This document shows, piece after piece, positions 43,459-54,241 of a stretch of 64,000 nt of DNA. Below the pieces are notes generated by a model. The model was not told where the DNA came from and searched no databases. It saw only the letters and a list, made by a program, of their open reading frames with translations. The translations under genes and the position numbers were made by a program. Position 1 is the first letter of the stretch. Every line of letters starts with the position of its first letter. Source of the stretch: Pelecanus crispus (Eukaryota > Chordata > Aves > Pelecaniformes > Pelecanidae); the NCBI RefSeq assembly GCF_030463565.1, contig NC_134644.1, forward strand, positions 153,227,967 to 153,291,966, in the 5' to 3' direction.

Positions 43459-44037
43459 TGTCATGGTTTAGCCCCAGCCAGCAACTAAGCACCACGCAGC
43501 CGCTCGCTCACTCCCCCTACCCCGATGGGATGGGGGAGAGAATCGGAGAAGTAAGAGTGAGAAACACTCCTGGGTTGAGATAAGAACAGTTTAATAATTG
43601 AAATAAAATAAAGTAAAATAATAATAATAACAATATAATAATAATAGTAATAATAATATACAAAGGAAGTGATGCACAATGCAATTGCTCACCACCCAAC
43701 GACCGATACCCAGACAGTTCCCGAGCAGTGATCGCGGCTCCCCAGCTAGCCAACCCCCCCCCCCCCCCCCAGTTTATATACTGAGCATGACGTCATATGG
43801 TATGGAATAGCCCTTTGGTCAGTTTGGATCAACTCTTCTGGCTGTGCCCCCTCCCAGTTTCTTGTGCACCTGGCAGAGCATGGGAAGCTGAAAAGTCCTT
43901 GACTAGCAGAAGCAGTACTCAGCAACAACTAAAAACATCAGTGTGTTATCAACATTCTTCTCCTATTAAATCCAAACCACAGCACTATGCCTGCTACTAG
44001 GAAGAAAATTAACTCTATCCCAGCCGAAACCAGGACA
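43459..44037 (-). mobile_element. Solo LTR of the same avian family (copy 2)
   Basis: The reverse complement of the LTR at 27255-27833, also exactly 579 bases and alike along its whole length. It has a TATA box (minus strand, around 43773-43780), a perfect CRE, a C17 run on the plus strand at 43754-43770 where copy 1 has a shorter G-run, and an ATTAAA signal at 43590-43595. Flanks read aggac and aggtc, compatible with a 5-base target duplication carrying one change. It points toward DPYS, about 1.8 kb upstream of its ATG. No retroviral genes are attached. Confidence 0.9.
43788..43795 (-). promoter_or_regulatory. Perfect CRE (TGACGTCA) in the sense LTR
   Basis: A palindromic cAMP-response element a few bases upstream of the LTR TATA box. 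In copy 1 the same place reads AACGTCAT, so only this copy keeps the full palindrome. CREB/ATF binding is the usual role of such a site; activity here is an inference. Confidence 0.5.
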
Positions 44038-45684
44038 AGGTCAAAACTCTTTTGGAAGGCAGAGCAAAGAATGAGAACAACAAAGTGAAATGCCCCAAGG
44101 CTCCTGGGGCAGCTCTGTGGTGCTGAACAGGAAGCAAAGGGCAACCTGCACCTACCACGACTGCTGCATTTAAAGCCAGTAAAAGGACAAGGGTCAAGGG
44201 AATTCAGGCAGGAACTCCAGCTCACTAATTGCAATGGTATTGATGAACTAGGAACAGTTGAGTTTCAGCAATATGATTATTCAGATGAAGAGCTGGGGAA
44301 TAAAGACACTGGGGGAAAGTCAGACTACAGTGCTCTAAGACAGGAATTGTGAACACTAGACTGAGGATGGAAGAGGTCCAGGTGGGCACTGAAATGGGGT
44401 AGCAGGGCTATACTTTGAATCTCTGCTGCTGCTGAGGCGGTGAACCCACTTCTCCCACCACGCAGATGGGAACCTGAATAGCTGGACTGCCAGGAATGTG
44501 AGATGAGTGTGTGTCAGCTGCAAAATTTTCACTTTGTATAAATGAAGTGACATTTGTTAAGTGAGGAGAGGGGGTGGCAAAGACAGAGGCTCATTTGATC
44601 ATGTGCAGTCAGGTGGGGTGCAGCAGTCAAGTTCATATGCCTACCCCAATGGGTATTTAATGATTTCATGTGGAACAGCATCAACAAATTATTCAGTATT
44701 TATTGACAAAGAGACTTCACCCTGAATCTCCCAGCTCAGTGCCAAAACTGCCAATTTAAAATAGTCACTTTCTTACTTTTTCTCCCTGGCCAATGAATAT
44801 TTAGTTTTTCTACAAAATGAGTTTCTACATGACAGACCTAGATAATCACCTCCAAGTATGCTCTTGGGCTAGTGGCAGTGGTAAACTGTTCCTGCTCAAA
44901 TCCTTCCCCCAAACTGGGCAGAGGGAGATTTGAAGGCAGGCCTGCCACATCACAGAAGACTATGGTAAGCACCAGGGTATTCAGTTCTCTTTTTTTTTGT
45001 GTTGCACAGGGAAGAGCTGACATGACTTTGACACCTAAATACCTGAAGAGTATCATGGCTCAAAATCCTATTTACCTCTGTTTCTGAATGGCATCGGGTT
45101 TGAGCTCTGTTTCTCCTTCTCTGATTTCCTCCTGGCTAATTTAGACTTTCTGGATCCTACTTTTAAGTGCCTAAACCTTCTTACTTGTAACTTCGTGCCC
45201 AACTCAAGAGCTGCAGGTCCCACAAACCATCAAGGTAATTGAGTGTCAGGTGCTGTGCCTAGGAAAACTGAATTTATCCCATAGGTGGTTTTGAACACAT
45301 CAAATAGGTTATTGGTAGATAATGACATTCTGTCTAAGCAGTCCTTTTATTTAGTCCATTTGGACCAACAAGATAATCTCACATCGGCTGCATTTACGTA
45401 CATTTGGTAAATATTTGATATTTCACAGCTCAGCCGCCCCTGGAAAGAATGGCCTGAAATACCACCTGTGGGACAGAAATAATCCTTATAATACTGTGAG
45501 AAGACAACTGGCCCCATATTCTTAGTGATCGCCAAATATGTGTTACTGCTGCAACAAGGCTTCTGGCTCCTAATTGGCTTTGTAACCTTCACTCACCCAC
45601 AAAACATTTTACTCTCTTTATCCTTCTATTTGCACAGTCTAAAACAAATATTTGCTCCGTAATCAGTGGCTGACTCTGCAGTCT
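44038..45684. other. Intergenic between two LTRs
   Basis: 1.6 kb with no retroviral gag, pol or env-like reading and no host exon recognised. The flanking LTRs face opposite ways, so this is not a provirus interior. Confidence 0.7.
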
Positions 45685-46280
45685 TGTACTGATTTGGGCT
45701 GGGAGACAGTTAAGTTTCTTCACAGCGACTAGTATGGGGCTGTGCTTTGGATTTGTGCTGACAACAGTGTTGATAATACAGGGATGTTTTCGTTACTGCT
45801 GAGCAGTGCTTACACAGAGTCAAGGCCTTTTCTGCTTCTCACACCACCCCACCAGCGAGCAGGCTGGGGGTGCACGAGAAGTTGGGAGGGGACACAGCTG
45901 GGACAGCTGACCCCCACTGACCAAAGGGATATACCACACCACATGACATCATGCTCAGCATATAAAGCTGGGAGAAGGAGGAGGAAGCGGGAGCCATTCA
46001 GAGTGATGACGTTTGTCTTCCCAAGTAACTGTTATGTGTGATGGAGCCCTACTTTCCTGGAGATGGCTGAACACCTGCCTGCTGATGGGAAGTAGCGAAT
46101 GGATTCCTTGTTTTGCTTTGCTTGTGCATGCAGCTTTTGCTTTACCTATTAAACTGTCATCTTCTCAAACTCATGAGTTTTCATGCTTTTACCCTTCTGA
46201 TTCTCTCTCCCATCCTGCTGGGGGGTTGTGGGCAAGCGGCTGTGTGGTGCTTAGTTGTCAGCTGGGCTTAAACCACAACT
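45685..46280 (+). mobile_element. Older, diverged relative of the LTR family
   Basis: Shares the layout and blocks of the other two LTRs: the TGTACTGATTTGGGCTGGGA start, CTGTGCTTTGGATTTG, CTGACCAAAGGGATATACCA, a TATA box (tataaag, 45961-45967), CTATTAAACTGTC, and GTGGTGCTTAGTTG near the end. The middle lacks the ATT-rich stretch and differs strongly, so it is a related subfamily or an older insertion. The ends are approximate and no target duplication was found. Confidence 0.75.
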
Positions 46281-49089
46281 GTGCAGAGGAGTTTCCTGTT
46301 AAGAAACATTTACTCATCCTAAAATATTACATAGTAGTTCAATGATTTGAGAGACATTGCAGAAAGTCACCAATTGCAACCGTGAAGTTGAATCTTACGC
46401 TAATGCTTTTGTGGTCTGCAGCAAAGCAAATAGTCCTGGAAATCTAAACATTGGAATGTCTTATTTAGTGTAGCTATCACAGAAGTATGACCAAAGAGAT
46501 TTCTCAGTAACCTAATGATTAACTTAACTGATTTAATTTTAAGATGAAGAACCCTGAAGAAAACCCAATCCACATCTATTATTTACCAAAATAAAATAAT
46601 TCAGCAAATTAAGGAATACGTTAGCAAGGAATGGATGACTGAAGTTTGGAACAATCAGAAGACCTTGAGGATATCTTCTAAAAGCCATTATAATGAAGAT
46701 ACAGTTTAAAGTCTTCCAAGACACACACGATCACCCACCTCCCCCTGGAACCTTTAACTACTACCTCCCAACATAAGATGTTATTAATTTCTATCTTCTG
46801 CTGTAATTATCCCATCTTACTCTTATCCTCCCTTTGCTTCCATTTTCACATCCTTCCTACCATATCCTATTTCTGAAAAGCCCTTCTATCATCACTCCAT
46901 CCTCACCTTTTTCTTAACCCAAAGATTCTTACTGGCATTAAGCTTCAAATAAAAGTTGGTGAAGCAGAGATGTATCTCAAAATGCAGGAGATAGAGACAA
47001 ATAGGCTTTTGGACAAACAATAAAGGTGTTTTGTGAAGGAAATTAGAGACTAATGATGAGCGTTGGGGAGAAAGCTCAGCTAATGAAGATTCATTATTAA
47101 TCATATTTTCCATTTTTGACAACTTTCCTCCAAGGAAGAAAGACTGGATCACAAACCAGATTTTCAGTGCAAGAAAATTAACAGAAAGGATACCACCAAC
47201 TTTCAGTAATGCTGGATAAAGCACTTGGTTTGGGAGAATCGCTGTAAAGATGTGTCAGTTTGAGGTGAACTCTAGATTTGCAGATGGAAACAGATGGTTA
47301 TCTTTTCCCATACTCAGAAGGATTTTGAATACTTAGTAGGCATTTCTCTGCAATTCCTATAAAGAATCCGTAAGGCCTGCTCACCTGGGATCTACTTTCA
47401 CACCCCTCTTTTCTGCAGTGGGAATTTAATACTTATTCAATAAAATCAGATGGTCTACATGTAACTGCACCTGGAAAATCTTCATAATTGTGAGAAGTCA
47501 GGCGCCCCTTGTCAAAACTTCACAAGTTTTCTGAACAATCTGGTGCTGACTACTTTCATGAGATGGATTTGCAGACACAAGTGGTGATGTTTTAAAATCT
47601 AATCTCTAAAGGCTTCTTCAGTTGTAAATGCTTTCCAGAACTAGCAAGTACACCCTATTGGTTTCCTATAATAACACAAGGGTAAAAAAAGATTATAAAA
47701 GGAGTTGAATCCTGTAGTTCCACATCATCTGTACAATTATAAATATGCTCTCCTCAGTGTAAGTGCTGGGCCACATCCAAGCTCCTAGTGCCAGTCTTTC
47801 CCCAAACACATTGGAAGTAATGCTGCAGCCCATCAGCACCCAGCCTGGGGCCCCACATCTGAGACACAAAGGCAGGCAGCCAAAGCTGTTGCATGTGCTG
47901 AATACCATCCTACCTTTTAAAGCAACAAGAGGTAGTGACTGTTCGCTCTCATTTTCATAAGCCTAAGTGCCTCTTGCTCCTTGAACTTGCTCAACACAAA
48001 TAACGGATCACAGCACAACCAAGGAAAAGACAGACCAGGAACCCAGCAGAGGAGCATCTAAGAAACCCCAATACTGTGCTCTCTTCACTATTCATTTCCC
48101 ATAGTGGCTTAATAAGTGTCCAATAAAATGTCCACCTTCTAAAAATCTGTGAGACCACAATGGCAGTTCAACTCAGGCATTGAAGTTCTAGGTCTCAACA
48201 CTCTCTGGGGAAAAAAAAGATTCATCAGATCTGTTGGTTGCTTCCTGGTGGATAATCTTAGCCAAAGCAAGCCAGTTCATAGGTGGGATTTTTTCCAAAC
48301 TCCAAGGAACATAACCACAAAAGCACAGAGACTAGCTTCCTTTGGAAACTGTTATTTTTACTAACGCATTATCTAGAAAAACACTGCAAAATATTATGTT
48401 GTTTTGGCCAATTCTCAAACTCAGCATCCCTCTTTTGAAGGAGTGTGAAATCAGAATTATAACTGCTACCCAACACACCAGACAAGGGAATGTGAAAGTG
48501 AACACCTCTGTTCCTTGCCATATCACTGCAGAAATAAGATGCCTGTTTACAACCTTCCTCACTATCCTGTATATTGCTCCTGCCTTTGTTTCTCATCTGG
48601 CACACCAGAACCACTTCCTCTAGCTGTGGCTGTCAAATGTCTTCTTAATTGACTATAGGAAAGATGACAGGATTAAACCAATAAATTTTACCAGTTGTTC
48701 TTGCTCAGTTTTCTTCCACACCTCGAGAAGCAGCTAAAAATTATTTCTGCATTTCTGTTGGCATACTTTTAGATGCATGACTGGTTGCAAAGGTATGAAT
48801 GCAATTCTACTAATTACTTTGCCTTACCTCTGTAACACCACAGGTCAATGATGCTGTGACAAAATCTGAGATTCTTGCTCTAGATTCAGATACCTGCCCC
48901 TATTAGGTAATATCTACAACATATCCTTATTTCAGGGATCTTTTCCTTATTCCTTAAAACAAGCTTATTCCTTTGTCCTTTACATTTTGCATTAGAAATC
49001 ATTATTACTTGTTAGGGAGTGCACCCTGAACCATAATCCCTCCTTTCTTTCTGTCATACATTCCTGACTTGACATACCCTACTCACTCT

Positions 49090-49157
49090 GACTTACTTTT
49101 TTTTGGGGGGGGTGGGGTGGTGTCTCCTACCATTGTTTATGTTAAAAAAAAAAAAAA
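49090..49157. repeat. T-run, G-run and A-run cluster
   Basis: About eight T followed by a G-rich tract (ggggggggtggggtggtg), and then a run of about 15 A at 49144-49158. It is intergenic, between LRP12 and DPYS. Confidence 0.85.
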
Positions 49158-49471
49158 ATCCTTTGTGAAATGTAATAGATTATATTCCTTTAGAGTTTCT
49201 AGTCCATTTTATTACAACTATCCCATCATTCAAATTCAAAATAGTGACTCATCTTTTCATCTTAATTTTTTTGCCTCCTGTGTTCCATCCCTCTCCTTCC
49301 TGCACAAGCAGCATACAGCATGACTGTAATGTGGAATAATCTTTCAAATTGAATGCAAGTTAAGTATTTCAAACAGTATCTTTTCTTTGGTACTTTGATA
49401 ATATGATGCAACTTGGTCACAAGGAGGAACTAATGCTGAAATAGCTTTCAGCAACTCTTCTGCTAGATTTT

Positions 49472-49498
49472 GGGGGGGGGGGGGGGGTGGGTGTGTGG
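49472..49498. repeat. G16 homopolymer followed by GT-rich sequence
   Basis: Sixteen G at 49472-49487, then tgggtgtgtgg. It could form a G-quadruplex on the plus strand. Its length in the assembly should be treated with caution. Confidence 0.85.
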
Positions 49499-51009
49499 AA
49501 ATATTACAAACATTAATTTGTGCCTGGATATTCATAAAAATTAGCTACCTTTTGTTAATGCTGGCTTTCCTCAAATGCCCTTTCTCCAAGTGCAATTAGG
49601 AATCACTAACCTAGATTGCTTATAGAGCTACTTCTCTCATTTCCTCCATCAGTGATGGAGGAAGTCTTGTCTATCAGAATTGTTAGATAATACTTCAATT
49701 TAGTGAATACCTCATTCTCTTCCAAGTTACTATTCTCCAGATAGACCATAGTGTGGTACTGGATGTGAATGGAAGCCTCAACTGGACAAATATATTGACA
49801 TGAAAGGAATGTTGTGCTATAAAACTTCTCTTTATCAAGTCTAATCATTATGGACTTCAGTTTACTTTGACGAGGGAAACCTAACTACAGTAGTCAAATC
49901 CCAAAAGAGGATAGAAGGGAAAGAGTTTTAACTACTGAGCTGCTTACCTCTCCGTACTTTCAGTGGCTTGGCAAAGGGACACTCCCTTGTCCTTTCAGAA
50001 CATACCTCATTTTGGGCAACTGAATTGTAGCTGATGTCCTGGAAGAGTTTAGTTACCAACTGCTTATTTTCAGAAACCCACAGGTGAGGAAGAAAAGAGA
50101 TACAGCCAAAAGAAACCCCACAAACAACAGAACATGCCCCACAAAAAGCCTCATCACGACTACAGGAAAATTAAAGCTATCAACTTAAGACAAGATTTCC
50201 TCAGGACAACTGCAGCAGTCAAATAGCTGCAGGACAATGAAACAGGCCAGTAAACATTCACTTTTCAGAAAAGCAGCAAAAACTCATCCCAACAGGAAAA
50301 GCTGTGATTAAATATTCACTGCAGATCAAAGTTAATGTAAAGACTCACTGAAAAAGTATTTGTGTCCCAAACTTGGACTGTGTTTTCCCTAGACTGAATC
50401 CAAGCTTTGCCACAAGTTCTTGCTTTGGCATTTGGATAGGAAGTGGAACACAAGATACTGTAACTAATTCCAGCATCTGCTCTGTGAATGTGTTTTGAAA
50501 GAAGAATTATCAGCAATACTTGCTGTACTTGTACTGAAAATGGACTTTACTTTGGAAACAAAACAAGCCCTTGCAGCATCGGAAGCTCAGTCAGCCCCCT
50601 AATGTTTCAATGCAAATCAAATGACAAGAAAAGTGTGATATGTGAAAAGGTACAATGACAAACTCCTTTAGAAAGCTTTACATGAGGAGAAAACTCGCCT
50701 CACAATAACCTACATTCTTCAAAGCTTTCAGATGAAAGTGATTTATGACAGAAAATAAGATAGTTTCACAGTGAATCATTCTGACTTTTGTTCAAAATGC
50801 CCTAGTGTAGTAGCACAGCTAAATCAAGAATCATTTAAACAAAACACTAATTCAAGCTCTGCAGCATAAAAAGAAATGGAATAATATGACTTAATGGAAG
50901 TCTCAGTAAAACCAAACCAAACAAAAAACCCCACCCCAATTGCCAATACATTAATCAAAAGAAAAATTGATCACTCCCTTTAAAATCACTATGAAAAAAA
51001 TCACTGCAA

Positions 51010-53377
51010 CAAATTAGCCTCATACAAATATGAATTTTATTTACAATTTTCCAAATTCTCAATCAAATGCAACTTCTCAGTTAAATGTGTAGCATTTCTT
51101 CTTTAAAACAAATTAAACATTGTGTTCTTTTTACATCTGCAATATGGAGTCCATAGGTACATGCTATTTAGGGCATCTAATGGAACAAATTTATATCACT
51201 GTGTGTGTTTAACACCGAAGGTATTCTGTGAAGACTCTTTCTTCAAAATGTATCTGCTTCGGGGACAAACATTTCCATAACCACTTTCTAATGACAATTA
51301 GTTAGGAAGGTTTAAAAGCCCAGTATTTTATACCAGGACGTACTGTTCACATATATTTCAGGGTGTGTTACCATGTTCATATTGCAAAGTTGCCTGCTCT
51401 ATAAGCAATGCCACTGAAATCAGACTGAAGATTACCCACAGATTTAGATATTATTCAATGTGAATAAAAATGGCCATTGATGACTTTTACTCAAGTATGT
51501 GTAATTATGGGCCAATCTGTACCTGGATCTGGTACCAGTGTGATGTGATCCATTCTGAAACTTGAAACCACATGGGTCATTATAATAAAATCTTTTACAA
51601 CTGTATTGCACATAAGGTTCCTCAAAAGCACAAATCTACATAACCGTGTCCTGAACTCAGAATTTACCTGCTAACGCTCATGAATAAAATCAACCAGACG
51701 GTAAAATTGTTTATTTTTCTCATCCCAGTGTCTGTGAATGAAGAGAAGAGGGAGAAGATACATACACTTTGAAATCCATTCAATTATTTGTTTCTTCTGC
51801 ATGTGATTTGTACTTCAGAGATGAGGATTTAAAAAAAAAAAAAAAAAAGCCAGACAGACCTTGGATTTATCTTTAAAAGTACCTCAAAAACATAGCAAAA
51901 ATTCAATTTAATTTTGATACATATTAAAACATTTTAGTCAGTTCTGCCCGACAGCATAACACGACAGAAATGCACAAGACTTTAAACATGCTTTAAAATG
52001 ACATTCAACAAAGTATTTAAAATTTAATAAATAGCATACAATCACACACAAATACATTTCATACTGGATCTTTAAGCCTACTGAAAACAGACTGGCAAAG
52101 AATAAATAAAACAGTAGTTGACATTTTTGTTTTTAAAAGGTGTAGATTCTTGTTGTCACGCTAGTAGCCACATATTAACCTGCTTATCACGAAATTGGAA
52201 GTTATGAGCCTTTTTTCCACTGATCTGTTTTGCTCCAACATGTAATACCATAAAAAAAACGCTAAAAGGGATTTTTTTTTTTTTTTTAACAACCAGCCTG
52301 CAACCAAGTAAACCAGTTTTTAAATACAACGAATAAATAGGGAATTAGTAAAGAAAATTCAATTGCAACAAAAATGCAACACCCCAAGAAAAGAGCCATG
52401 GAAATATATAGCCATTGCAATATTAGACAATAATAGTACTTAAAGTGATAGTGCTTGTGCACTAAGCTCATTAGAGACCTTAATATGATTTTAGTGCAAA
52501 TCCCTTGAGTCCAAACAAGCTTTATACCCTACAGTATTAGGGAAAGATCTATTACCAGTTGGAACTTATTCTGTAGTGTATTTGTACATATCAGATATTT
52601 AAAGAACTAACACATACTGTAATATCTTCGGCCCTTTTTTACTTCAAATCAAAAAGACTAATGACTGGGGATTTTACATACTATTTGGCTGTACCATATT
52701 AGAATGCAGTTTAGGAAAGTCAGTGCTATCAAAGCTTTTGCCATCAGTTTATCTACTGTATCTAAATTTCACAAATCATTGCATTTTGTACTTTGAAAGA
52801 AAATGAATGGTCCTGGAGAAAGTTTCTCCTCCCTTTAAGTAAGTTCACATTATGATGAAATTCAAGAATATTTAGACAAAGTCTTGTATAAACTCAAAGA
52901 AAAGTATATATTTTACATTAACAATCCTTACCAGTATTTAGTATAGTAAGTTACAAGTATGTTGGCAATAATACAACAGAGTCAATTCCTAAAGGAAAAT
53001 AATTCTGTACAAATTCACCTGTTAATATGGGGTTAAACAGGCAGCCAAGTAAGTCTTGAGCAGCCATGTTTCTGGTTTGAACTACAGTACCAGGATGAAC
53101 TAAATTTGAAACTAACTGGGATAACTTCAGTTTAAAGAGTAATCAGATTATACTGGATACACACATCGTGTATTCAGAGCCATTAAAATGTTCACTCTAA
53201 TAGTTCCATAACGTCATCCAGTATAAGAAATGTTTAATCAACCACACAGGCTAAAATAGTTTTAACATAACGTTGTCCTGGATTTTTTAAAACTAAAAAC
53301 TAGTTTTAACTGTGAAGTACAAAACAATGACAGATACTGCTCCAACTTGTACACAATCTTTCCTAAACAATCCGTAC
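51010..53377 (-). other. LRP12: LRP12 3' untranslated region (extent estimated)
   Basis: AT-rich sequence after the LRP12 stop, with no repeats recognised apart from short A/T runs. Minus-strand AATAAA hexamers at 51710-51715 and 51036-51041 would give 3'UTRs of about 1.7 and 2.35 kb. Mammalian LRP12 messages also have a long 3'UTR. The true end cannot be fixed from sequence alone. Confidence 0.5.
51036..51041 (-). terminator. Candidate distal LRP12 poly(A) signal (AATAAA)
   Basis: Canonical hexamer on the minus strand at the left edge of the AT-rich UTR-like block. A proximal alternative sits at 51710-51715. Confidence 0.35.
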
Positions 53378-54241
53378 CTAGCAGAGTAATAACGCCTCAT
53401 CGTCACTAGTTTCATTTTTCACTGTTGCTTCTAAGCAAGTGTCAGGTATCTGGGCAGTGTGTACGATGCCACAGCTCTCACAGGGGCCATCTCGACTGCA
53501 CGACCTTACACCGTGATGTGTTGCACTGTAAGGCTGTCTAAGCCCTGGTCCTTGATCTGAGCTGAGATCAAGTAGAGGTCTTGAACAGTCATTCATGTCA
53601 AAGTCTGATGCTACATCAGAGACTGGAATTAACATTTCAACATCATCATCCTCTTCTCTTCCACTTACCCCATTATCAAGCTGTCTCAAAGGACTTTGGT
53701 TCTGATTCACTGAGCTTGATCTCCCTAAAGTAAAGCGTACCCAGCGTAAGCCTTGAGTCATACGACTTAGCGCGCTGGTGAGCTGGTGACGTGCGGGACT
53801 TGTGCTTGGGGGCTCTACACTCGTCACTTCTCTTCCACTATCCGTGTTACTGCTACTGCCGCTCTGAGCAGAGGAACTCCCACATGCTCCCACTGTTGCT
53901 TCTATTGCTGTTGCAGGTGGGACTTTCTGAGGCAAGGTGGCAGCAACACCACCAACTGCTCCTGCTGTGTCTCTTCTTTCATTTTCTGTGTCTGTATCAT
54001 CAGATTCAACTGAAAACAGACTTCTGTGAGTATTATTTCTTTCAGCTTCTCTACTAGTACTTTGGCTGGCAACATCATCTCCATCCGCTGAGACCAATGC
54101 CAATGATCCGGAATGACGTGACCTTGCAAAATTAAAGATTCGATTCCAAATGTTACTTGATCTGCCAGCAATAGGAAGTCTGATTGAGGTAAATCCAAGC
54201 TGAGATCGTACTGCCAGTCTCAGGTTTTCCAGAACTGAGGC
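53378..54241 (-). CDS. LRP12: LRP12 terminal cytoplasmic-tail exon
   Basis: 864 bases, 287 codons plus TAG. It starts ASVLENLRLAVRSQLGFTSI and is rich in Ser, Thr and acidic residues. Near-invariant blocks include SSNIWNRIFNFARSRHSGSL, FSVESDDTDTENERRD and PARHQLTSALSRMTQGLRWV; the end CGIVHTAQIPDTCLE then SDDEALLLC is also kept. The middle Ser/Gly stretch differs from mammals, as expected for a disordered linker. Acceptor CATTTAG|GCCTCA. Confidence 0.97.
   Translation of the reverse strand, partial: ASVLENLRLAVRSQLGFTSIRLPIAGRSSNIWNRIFNFARSRHSGSLALVSADGDDVASQSTSREAERNNTHRSLFSVESDDTDTENERRDTAGAVGGVAATLPQKVPPATAIEATVGACGSSSAQSGSSSNTDSGREVTSVEPPSTSPARHQLTSALSRMTQGLRWVRFTLGRSSSVNQNQSPLRQLDNGVSGREEDDDVEMLIPVSDVASDFDMNDCSRPLLDLSSDQGPGLRQPYSATHHGVRSCSRDGPCESCGIVHTAQIPDTCLEATVKNETSDDEALLLC

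Larger units (their letters stand above)
46281..51009. other. Intergenic between LRP12 and DPYS
   Basis: AT-rich sequence with homopolymer clusters at 49090-49157 and 49472-49498. No exon, RNA gene or recent repeat was recognised. Confidence 0.65.

Noticed and set aside
43459-46280. A provirus bounded by the two neighbouring LTRs
   Set aside because: The LTRs face opposite ways, belong to different subfamilies, and the 1.6 kb between them has no retroviral coding sequence.
53786-54198. Open frames of 75-98 codons on both strands
   Set aside because: Shadows of the LRP12 terminal exon in other frames.
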